Part shown: positions 1-4,612 of the stretch, piece by piece
How the letters are laid out: every line of letters begins with the position of its first letter
How positions within the stretch are numbered: position 1 is the first letter of the stretch
From: Pseudonocardiaceae bacterium
GTDB lineage: Bacteria; Actinomycetota; Actinomycetes; Mycobacteriales; Pseudonocardiaceae
Assembly: GCA_025937115.1 (NCBI GenBank)
Contig: JAICSB010000127.1
Location: 1-8,402 of the forward strand
Length of the DNA stretch: 8,402 bases
Direction: 5' to 3'
Position numbers and translations under genes: made by a program
Notes under the pieces: generated by a model
The model's database searches: none
Told to the model about the DNA's origin: nothing
What the model saw: the letters and a program-made list of their open reading frames with translations, nothing else

Positions 1-57
1 GACGGTATTCCCTGCATGCTCGGCGCGCAGCGTGCCGGCAGGGTGGGTGCGCATCAC
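1..57 (-). CDS. aspS: Aspartyl-tRNA synthetase, N-terminal codons only (partial, runs off left edge)
   Basis: Only 19 codons are visible. From GTG at 57 they read (M)MRTHPAGTLRAEHAGNTV. This matches the start of actinobacterial aspartyl-tRNA (or Asp/Asn) synthetases, which typically open with M-L-R-T-H-x-A-G-x-L-R-A-E-x-A-G-Q-x-V before the anticodon-binding OB fold. The enzyme charges tRNA-Asp with aspartate in the cytoplasm. GTG at 57 is preferred over ATG at 54 because it leaves 9 bases to a GAGGAG ribosome site and gives the family's usual spacing of M-x-R-T-H. The gene also fits the neighbourhood: in M. tuberculosis aspS (Rv2572c) lies a few genes from Rv2578c and on the same side. The catalytic domain lies outside the window. 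The call rests on a short but characteristic peptide. Confidence 0.8.
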   Translation of the reverse strand, partial: MMRTHPAGTLRAEHAGNTV

Positions 58-66
58 GGGAACTCG

Positions 67-72
67 CTCCTC
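67..72 (-). promoter_or_regulatory. Ribosome binding site of aspS
   Basis: The minus strand reads GAGGAG here, 9 bases before GTG (57) and 12 before ATG (54). The spacing favours the GTG start. Confidence 0.55.
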
Positions 73-169
73 GATCTCCAAAAGGGGTGGTACTTCTGCC
101 CTGCAGAGGCTAGCCGTGTCCCAGGCCCTGCTTCCCGCCCGTACCTAGTGCAGCGCTGCTGCATACGTC

Positions 170-241
170 CTACGGGGTTTGATCGGTGAGCCAGGCGATG
201 GGGTCGTCGAGGCGGCGATCGGTGGCCAGCAGGGGGTGTGA
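170..241 (-). pseudogene. Coding-like tail of an unidentified gene, cut off by the palindrome
   Basis: The minus strand reads LLATDRRLDDPIAWLTDQTP followed by TAG (170-172). Codon third positions are strongly G/C and the peptide looks like a genuine protein C-terminus. Going upstream, the frame meets a TGA at 242-244, inside the palindrome that starts at 240, so the rest of the gene is missing or was displaced. I do not recognise the family from 20 residues. The fragment lies about 110 bases upstream of aspS in the same orientation, so it may be the remains of the gene that once preceded aspS. The alternative is a chance open stretch in GC-rich DNA. Confidence 0.35.
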
Positions 242-300
242 TCACGGTTTGTGTGCCAAAAATGACACGACGTGTGATTTTTTGCACACAAACCGTGATC
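240..300. repeat. 61-bp nearly perfect palindrome
   Basis: The outer arms GATCACGGTTTGTGTGC (240-256) and GCACACAAACCGTGATC (284-300) are perfect 17-base reverse complements. The inner part continues the symmetry around A270. Of 30 opposed pairs, 28 match; the mismatches are 257/283 and 264/276. Inside are opposed A- and T-runs (258-262 and 278-282). The element is more AT-rich than its surroundings. It could be a REP-like or MITE-like insertion, a bidirectional terminator, or a protein-binding site. No direct target duplication is obvious at its edges. Confidence 0.9.
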
Positions 301-429
301 TTGGTGCGAGAGCCGGCTGGGGATGTCACCGAGCCCGCCATCGATGCGGTAATGACCAGCGACAACACCTCGACATCACAGGGATGCGACTGTCGTGCTG
401 ATGCAGCACCGTCTCAGTTCATCGGGGGA

Positions 430-540
430 TCATGCGGTCTTGAGGAGCTTGGCGTCGTAGGTCTAGGCGAAGGGCTTGGCTGTGCTGTTGGCCGCGCTGA
501 TCCGAACGCCTGGATCGACCCCCGAAGAATTAACGCGGCG
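430..540 (-). pseudogene. Decayed transposase C-terminus, probably IS630-like
   Basis: Read on the minus strand, this frame gives RISAANSTAKPFA, then TAG at 463-465, then TYDAKLLKTA and TGA at 430-432. Reading the TAG as a mutated TGG (Trp) gives a K-P-F-A-W-T-Y-D-A-K-L-L-K pattern. That resembles the C-terminal end of actinobacterial IS630-type transposases, where an N-x-x-x-x-P-F-x-W-T-Y-D stretch closes the protein. The neighbouring frame just upstream reads LILRGSIQAF, which would fit the preceding part of such a protein after one frameshift. No catalytic DDE residues and no terminal inverted repeats are visible. The match is from memory of the family pattern, so the IS family assignment is tentative. 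Confidence 0.4.
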
Positions 541-610
541 CTACACTAGCCGCCTCCGTCACCAAGCTCGTCCACAGACGCGCCAGCACCTGACGAGGAC
601 GGCGGACCAG

Positions 611-628
611 CCGAGAGCCAGCTCTCGG
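611..628 (-). terminator. 18-bp GC-rich palindrome downstream of the NTPase gene
   Basis: CCGAGAGC (611-618) and GCTCTCGG (621-628) are perfect reverse complements separated by CA. On the minus strand this lies 28 bases after the TGA that ends the GRWWP-terminated frame. There is no T-run, which is common for actinobacterial terminators. Its symmetry would also suit a dimeric DNA-binding protein. Confidence 0.4.
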
Positions 629-656
629 GACCGTGGCGATCGATCATGCTCTGCAC

Positions 657-1043
657 TCACGGCCACCAGCGACCGACATCCTCCACGGCTTCGATAACTT
701 CCTGAAGCGCCCGTGTGCCGCCGATGGCTTCGGTGTGTCTCGCCAGCCCGCTCATTACAGTCAGGAGCTCTGCCCGGGGCAAGCTGCCCAGTAACTCGCG
801 GATCGGGCCGGCTGAGTCTTCACACCCACGTCCTTGCCAGGAGAGCCGCATGGCACCGGCGAAAGCGGATGACAGCGTTGCGGCCTTCTGATGCGGCCGC
901 GTAAACGACCGTGCAGCCTCGATCAGCTCTTGCCAGAACCAGATTGGGGCCTCTCCGACCATGTCAAGCGTGCGACCCGGCCGCGTACCCGGCAGATGGC
1001 TGGACGACGCAATCGAGGCGACAATGACTCGCAGCACGGCGTT
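657..1043 (-). pseudogene. Frameshifted C-terminal domain of the protease-NTPase protein
   Basis: This minus-strand frame encodes about 128 residues, from NAVLRVIVASIASSS to the terminal EAVEDVGRWWP and TGA. It is the -1 frame relative to the protease-NTPase ORF and opens in the stretch where that ORF turns into an implausible Arg/Cys-rich tail. The sequence around the break is ACC GAA AGA AC; one extra A would give GAA AAG AAC and join the frames into a protein of about 579 residues. The domain is predicted helical (for example WFWQELIEAARSF and RALQEVIEAVEDVGRW). The D-V-G-R-W-W-P ending is one I recall from C-termini of streptomycete ATP-binding regulatory proteins. An internal GTG at 1037 could start it alone but has no clear ribosome site. 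No enzymatic motif is visible. Confidence 0.7.
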
Positions 1044-2395
1044 CTTTCGGTCATGATCTTGTCGAGATGTTCGGCGAGGTCAGCCCGGTTATCCTCGTTG
1101 TCCGGCGAGAGCCTGAACCGGCGGTAAGGATCCTGGCGTGCCGACAGATTGGTGCCCACCCGCATCGTGGCAATCACGTAGACGTTCGGTGGGAGAGTCA
1201 CCGGGAGCCCGAGAGGTAACTGACCGGAGGGGTGCTCGGAGACGTGGTCAAGGCCGTCTACTGCGAGCACCAGTCGGTGGCCGAGGCTTTGTGCGCGGTC
1301 AGCGGCTTCGGCCAGCACCTGCCGGAAGCCTGACGGTCCGGACGCAGTAAGCGACAGCGTGCCGTCGTTGACGAACTGCGCCAGTTGGTACCGGGCGACC
1401 AGTTGGACCGCAATACTGCCCAGCGCGGAGACCGGATCAGCACTTGCGGAATCGTAGAGGCTGATGAAGTGTGGGATGCAGTTGTGGTGTATCGCGAGCC
1501 ATGCGCAGAGCGTGGTCTTGCCCACCCCCGCTTCGCCTTCGATGAACAGGTAGCCTCGTCGCTCAGGATGCCCGAAGAGTGCGTCAAGCTCGGGAAGCAG
1601 CCACCCTCGCCCAGTGAAATTCGCCGTATCCAGCTTCTCGAACTCTTCTGTGCAATCGATGTGACCTTGAAGGCCCGGGAACGTATCGGAGATCTCATGC
1701 TGGATCTCCTTGGCGTACCCGGCACCAGACATCGCTGATGAGTCCGTCGCGCCGAATCCGGAACCGAGACCGGCGAACGTACGAAGTGTCTCGCTCGGGA
1801 TCATGTAGGCGGTATCCGGTGTGGCGAGCCGCTCAACCACCATGCCGACTACACTGGCACTGCGGCTGTGCCACACCGGGGAGCCACTGAACCCGGGCTC
1901 GATTCGCATGTCGCCCATGGGATTGAGCTGTACAAGGCCGTCAGCCTGCGGCCCGGAGAGCGCGACCTCCACCCAAACACCTTTAGTTGCCTCGCCGGGC
2001 ACGCCAAAGACGTGGGCGGTTTCGGATGGGGATCCGCCACGTCGGACAACTCTGGGAAGGCGGGCCGGACGGGCACCTGACGGAGCTGGCCCGGTCAGCC
2101 TAAGCGCAGCGATGTCGTCCCGCGCCGCACGTTTGTTCGCATCACCGTGGTCCGTTTCCCTTGGTTCCACCGAAGCTGTAACACGCTTTCCCTCGGCTGA
2201 GCACACGAACTCCACCGTGACCTGGCATTTCAGGCCAGCAGCATTCTTTACGGGCACGCGCTGCAGAACATGCGCGCAGGTGATAATGAGGTCGTCCTCG
2301 ACGAGAAAACCGACACCGACCAGATATCGGTCGTCGTCGCCCGACCAGATTCGAACGATTGCCTCTTCCGGCGCGTTCGCGTACGCAGTCGTCAT
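923..2395 (-). CDS. Trypsin-like serine protease fused to STAND/NACHT-type NTPase (3' end frameshifted)
   Basis: The open frame is 490 residues. Residues 10-205 form a trypsin-like fold: His42 in TCAHVL, Asp94 in DDIAALRL and Ser170 in EPGFSGSPVW make the catalytic triad. Residues 260-275 (FTGRGWLLPELDALF) are the usual lead-in to a STAND NTPase. The Walker A motif is GEAGVGKTTL (287-296, Lys293), Walker B is LVLAVDGLDHV (375-385, Asp380), and a sensor-like strand follows at NVYVIATMRVG (404-414). From about residue 451 the sequence becomes TPCCESLSPRLRRP and stops, which looks out of frame; the true continuation lies in the -1 frame to 657. By family knowledge, such proteins couple NTP-driven switching to proteolysis in bacterial conflict systems. 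There is no signal peptide, so it should act in the cytoplasm. The start ATG overlaps the stop of the Trypco1 gene (ATGA), indicating translational coupling. The substrate is unknown. Confidence 0.88.
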   Translation of the reverse strand: MTTAYANAPEEAIVRIWSGDDDRYLVGVGFLVEDDLIITCAHVLQRVPVKNAAGLKCQVTVEFVCSAEGKRVTASVEPRETDHGDANKRAARDDIAALRLTGPAPSGARPARLPRVVRRGGSPSETAHVFGVPGEATKGVWVEVALSGPQADGLVQLNPMGDMRIEPGFSGSPVWHSRSASVVGMVVERLATPDTAYMIPSETLRTFAGLGSGFGATDSSAMSGAGYAKEIQHEISDTFPGLQGHIDCTEEFEKLDTANFTGRGWLLPELDALFGHPERRGYLFIEGEAGVGKTTLCAWLAIHHNCIPHFISLYDSASADPVSALGSIAVQLVARYQLAQFVNDGTLSLTASGPSGFRQVLAEAADRAQSLGHRLVLAVDGLDHVSEHPSGQLPLGLPVTLPPNVYVIATMRVGTNLSARQDPYRRFRLSPDNEDNRADLAEHLDKIMTERTPCCESLSPRLRRPAICRVRGRVARLTWSERPQSGSGKS

Positions 2396-2709
2396 GATGT
2401 GCTTTGATGGTCATTCTTCCAGGTCAAACGTAATGTGATGCTGGCATCGCTCGTAGCTTTGACGAACACCACCTTCGCCTCACCCGAAAATCCGATCTTG
2501 ATCTCTGCGACGATCTCCGCTGGTGGCATCGCCACGGAATTGACCTGCGCGGCGATTGCTTCGATCACCGGCCGGATCCGACCCACAACCTCGGAGAGAC
2601 TCTCGTCGATCCGGTGTCGGCGGTCTCCAGACACTCGCTGGTACCCACCGTCATCGACAACCTCCAGCAGGATCGTCTCGTCTCCAGTCGATACCTCGAC
2701 GAAGCTCAT
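2392..2709 (-). CDS. Trypco1-like (CU044_2847 family) trypsin-co-occurring protein
   Basis: This is a 105-residue protein. It has an N-terminal strand (ILLEVVDD, 13-20), a long amphipathic helix (IDESLSEVVGRIRPVIEAI, 34-52) and a strand-rich C-terminal part (EIVAEIKIGFSGEAKVVFV and ITLRLTWK, 65-98). The pattern of an acidic N-terminus, a helix around R-P-V, then E-I-K-I-G-F and a closing L-x-W fits the Trypco1 family. These small proteins are found beside trypsin-like proteases and NTPases in predicted conflict systems. The position supports this, because the gene directly precedes and overlaps the protease-NTPase gene. Length is normal for the family. Its role is thought to be an adaptor or regulator of the protease; no catalytic residues are seen. 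The start ATG at 2709 has a strong ribosome site 6 bases upstream. Confidence 0.8.
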   Translation of the reverse strand: MSFVEVSTGDETILLEVVDDGGYQRVSGDRRHRIDESLSEVVGRIRPVIEAIAAQVNSVAMPPAEIVAEIKIGFSGEAKVVFVKATSDASITLRLTWKNDHQSTS

Positions 2710-2715
2710 TCAAGG

Positions 2716-2723
2716 CCTCCCCC
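2716..2723 (-). promoter_or_regulatory. Strong ribosome binding site of the Trypco1 gene
   Basis: The minus strand reads GGGGGAGG, 6 bases before ATG at 2709. It fixes the start of the module's first gene and is the best Shine-Dalgarno match in the accessory region. Confidence 0.65.
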
Positions 2724-3008
2724 GAACAAAGCATGATCCCCTGGTGGCCACCCGGGCCGGGCGCCATCGACGCACGAAGCGTCTTGCTGGCCATCGGCAC
2801 CGACAGTGCCAACACTTACCCTGCGACCCGATCACGATGACAACAGTTGGTCACCTTACCTGGCCGGAAGCTCCGTGCTCCTCGGGCTCAGCCACCTTCT
2901 GTTGGCATTCTTACCGGCACCGCCACGGCGATGCGAGGCTACTTCGGCAGCACGAACGGAGCTGCCGCGCCCTGTCCGCCCCGCGTTCGCTCTCCACTCG
3001 CGATCAGT
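2724..3008 (-). promoter_or_regulatory. Upstream region of the conflict module, with two small hairpins
   Basis: I see no convincing gene in these 285 bases. They must carry the module's promoter. On the minus strand TTGTCA (2838-2843) stands 17 bases before GGTAAG (2815-2820); the spacing is right but the -10 is poor. Between this and the ribosome site lie two 5-bp inverted repeats with 5-base loops: GGCAC/GTGCC (2796-2810) and GACGC/GCGTC (2769-2783). They would fall in the leader RNA or could be operators. Confidence 0.3.
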
Positions 3009-3212
3009 ATGCCTACTCAACCGTACGACTCTGTCAGCTCCCTGATGTCGGTGAAGGTCAGGGAGATGGCGATCGCCGCGCTCCACGGCTCCGCGGCGTC
3101 GCTGCGGGTGGAGAACGCATCGAAAGGGACCCTGCACGTCGTCTTCGACGAGACGCAACTGCCCGCGCTGATCATGCACCTGGAAGACGGCGCCAGCCTG
3201 CTCCCCCATTGA
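3009..3212 (+). CDS. Small hypothetical protein (67 residues)
   Basis: From ATG 3009 the frame reads MPTQPYDSVSSLMSVKVREM and ends in LEDGASLLPH. The middle (REMAIAALHGSAASLRVENA, then GTLHVVFDETQLPALIMHL) has plausible helix and strand patterns and G/C-rich third positions. I do not recognise a family. There is no clear ribosome site before 3009, and the frame stays open upstream to a TTG at 2847, but that extra part is low-complexity and not protein-like. It could be a real small gene, the remaining end of a longer one, or a chance ORF. It lies between the conflict module (divergent) and another broken small gene. Confidence 0.35.
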   Translation: MPTQPYDSVSSLMSVKVREMAIAALHGSAASLRVENASKGTLHVVFDETQLPALIMHLEDGASLLPH

Positions 3213-3309
3213 CCCTTCACCCCCTCGAGGGCGTGGGATAGACCTTGATGCGCCACGACGAAGCCACCCGGTCCTGGTGATCGACGTCATGCCAGAGGTT
3301 TTTCCTTGA

Positions 3310-3527
3310 ATGCGCTTCCAGCCAACCGAGGATGTACGTGCCTTCGTCCTCGGACTCGTGGACACCCTCCGAGCCGCAGACGCTCTCGCGAATGTCACTC
3401 CGGTCGTCCAGGTGATCATTGAGTGGCGGCACACCGCGGAGGTGCACGCAGACCCCGACCGCGCCGCCCGCATCCGACAGATCGATGACGGCTACGGCTG
3501 GTACCAGAGCCCACCATCGACACATGA
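3310..3527 (+). pseudogene. Small unidentified protein gene broken by a one-base shift near its 3' end
   Basis: From ATG 3310 the frame reads MRFQPTEDVRAFVLGLVDTL, continues through VVQVIIEWRHTAEVHADPD and reaches DDGYGW at 3501. Codon use is typical of a real gene. In-frame reading then runs antisense into the radical SAM gene as far as 3990, which is implausible. In the -1 frame, from 3501, the sequence reads VPEPTIDT and TGA (3525-3527). One extra G in TGG|GTA would join the two into a normal protein of about 72 residues ending 31 bases before the convergent radical SAM gene. A purine-rich AGAGG (3294-3298) lies 11 bases before the ATG. I do not recognise the family with certainty. The W-R-x-T-A-E-V-x-A-D-P pattern is reminiscent of small antitoxin-like proteins of actinomycetes, but I see no toxin partner beside it. 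Confidence 0.6.
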
Positions 3528-3558
3528 CGCAGAAGCGTGGAGACCGGGTAGCAACGGA

Positions 3559-4536
3559 CTAGAACCGCTGGCGGATCTTGCTCGGCACCATGGCTCCGAT
3601 GCCGTAGCGCCGAGCCAGCGCGTTTACCCGGGCGGAGATGCTCTGCCGATATGTCTTGGGGGCGTAGGCGCCTGCGCTGTAAAGCTCTCGGTAGCGGGAC
3701 ACCAGTTCGGGGTGCTCGCGCTCCAGCCAGGCGAGGTACCACTCCCGCGCTCCGGGTCGCAGGTGGAGCACGAGTGGGGTGATGCTGCGGGCGCCGGCTT
3801 CCGCGATCGCGCACACGGTCGCCTCAAGTTGGCTGACCGAGTCGGTGAGATACGGGAGTACGGGCGCCATCAGCACACCGCATCCGATGCCTGCATCGGT
3901 GAGCGTGCGACACACGCGCAGCCGGGCACGGGGAGCGGGCGCGCCAGGCTCGACTCGCCGCCAGAGCGCCCCGTCGACGAATCCCACTGAGACATTGACC
4001 GCGACGTCAGTGACCTTCGCGGCTTCGCGAAGCAGGTGCAGGTCGCGCAACACCAGGGTGCCCTTGGTGAGGATCGAGAACGGATTCCGGGCATCGCGGA
4101 GAGCCTCGAGGATGCCGGGCATCAGCCGGTAACGCCCCTCGACCCGCTGGTAGGGATCGACGTTGGTGCCCATCGCGATATGGCTGCCCGCCCAACGCGA
4201 GGACGTGAGCTGCCTACGCAGCAGCTCCGGCGCGTTGACCTTCACCACGATCTTCGAGTCGAAGTCGATTCCCGCATCAAGATCGAGGTACTCATGAGTA
4301 CGCCGCGCGAAGCAATAAACACAAGCATGGCTGCAGCCCCGATACGGGTTGACGGTCCACTCGAACGGCATCCGGGATTGGCCAGGTACCTTATTGATGA
4401 TCGACTGCGCCCGCACCTCGTAAAAGGTCATCCCGCGGAACTCCGGGGTGTCAAAGGTACGCGTGATGACGTCATCCACCCCGAACAGCGCGTCCTGGGC
4501 GGACTCGTCCGAGAGCATCAGGTTGTCCCACCGCAT
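3559..4536 (-). CDS. Rv2578c-family radical SAM protein
   Basis: This is a 325-residue protein from ATG 4536. The radical SAM cluster motif is GCSHACVYCFARRTHEYLD, with Cys68, Cys72 and Cys75 as the [4Fe-4S] ligands that cleave S-adenosylmethionine. Further family landmarks are MGTNVDPYQRVEGRYRLMPG, FSILTKGTLVLRDL, LMAPVLPYLTDS and LVLHLRPGAREWY. The whole chain aligns well with M. tuberculosis Rv2578c. The substrate of the family is unknown; its closest described relatives are SplB-like lyases. An in-frame ATG at 4560 would add eight residues, but homologues begin M-R-W, as does the product from 4536, so the shorter form is preferred. It is divergent from the YibE/F gene across a short gap holding an inverted repeat. 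No odd features. Confidence 0.93.
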   Translation of the reverse strand: MRWDNLMLSDESAQDALFGVDDVITRTFDTPEFRGMTFYEVRAQSIINKVPGQSRMPFEWTVNPYRGCSHACVYCFARRTHEYLDLDAGIDFDSKIVVKVNAPELLRRQLTSSRWAGSHIAMGTNVDPYQRVEGRYRLMPGILEALRDARNPFSILTKGTLVLRDLHLLREAAKVTDVAVNVSVGFVDGALWRRVEPGAPAPRARLRVCRTLTDAGIGCGVLMAPVLPYLTDSVSQLEATVCAIAEAGARSITPLVLHLRPGAREWYLAWLEREHPELVSRYRELYSAGAYAPKTYRQSISARVNALARRYGIGAMVPSKIRQRF

Positions 4537-4560
4537 CGCCCCACTGTATCGAACACACAT

Positions 4561-4591
4561 TCGATCCGCTAGGAACGTAGCGCGGTATCGA
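4561..4591. promoter_or_regulatory. Inverted repeat in the divergent intergenic region
   Basis: TCGATCCGC (4561-4569) pairs with GCGG-T-ATCGA (4582-4591): nine pairs with a single bulged T, around a 12-base spacer. It lies between the divergent radical SAM and YibE/F genes, where both promoters must be. It may be an operator or a leader hairpin. Confidence 0.4.
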
Positions 4592-4612
4592 CCAGAGAGG
4601 CACGCCTAGCCG

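Noticed and set aside
1037..1082. Programmed -1 ribosomal frameshifting in the NTPase gene
   Set aside because: There is no X XXY YYZ heptamer in the 0 frame (codons ACC GAA AGA ACG), and I see no strong downstream stem. Mutation or sequence error is simpler.
1821..2438. 205-residue plus-strand ORF
   Set aside because: It is fully antisense to the trypsin domain, whose catalytic motifs prove the minus strand codes.
2847..3008. N-terminal extension of the 67-residue ORF from TTG 2847
   Set aside because: The added 54 residues are low-complexity and there is no ribosome site before the TTG.
2435..3241. 268-residue plus-strand ORF
   Set aside because: It lies antisense to the Trypco1 gene, is Ser/Thr/Arg-rich with many rare patterns, and shows no domain. 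It is a GC-frame shadow.
3217..3525. 102-residue minus-strand ORF with a gene-like end (HQDRVASSWRIKVYPTPSRG)
   Set aside because: It overlaps the better-supported plus-strand gene at 3310-3527, and most of its sequence is Cys/Val-rich without pattern. The tail alone is not enough.
3528..3990. Extension of the 3310 ORF to 226 residues
   Set aside because: It runs antisense through the radical SAM gene, and the one-base repair gives a natural stop at 3527.
4536..4560. Longer start of the radical SAM protein at ATG 4560
   Set aside because: The extra MCVRYSGA does not fit the family start M-R-W and has no ribosome site, though it cannot be fully excluded.
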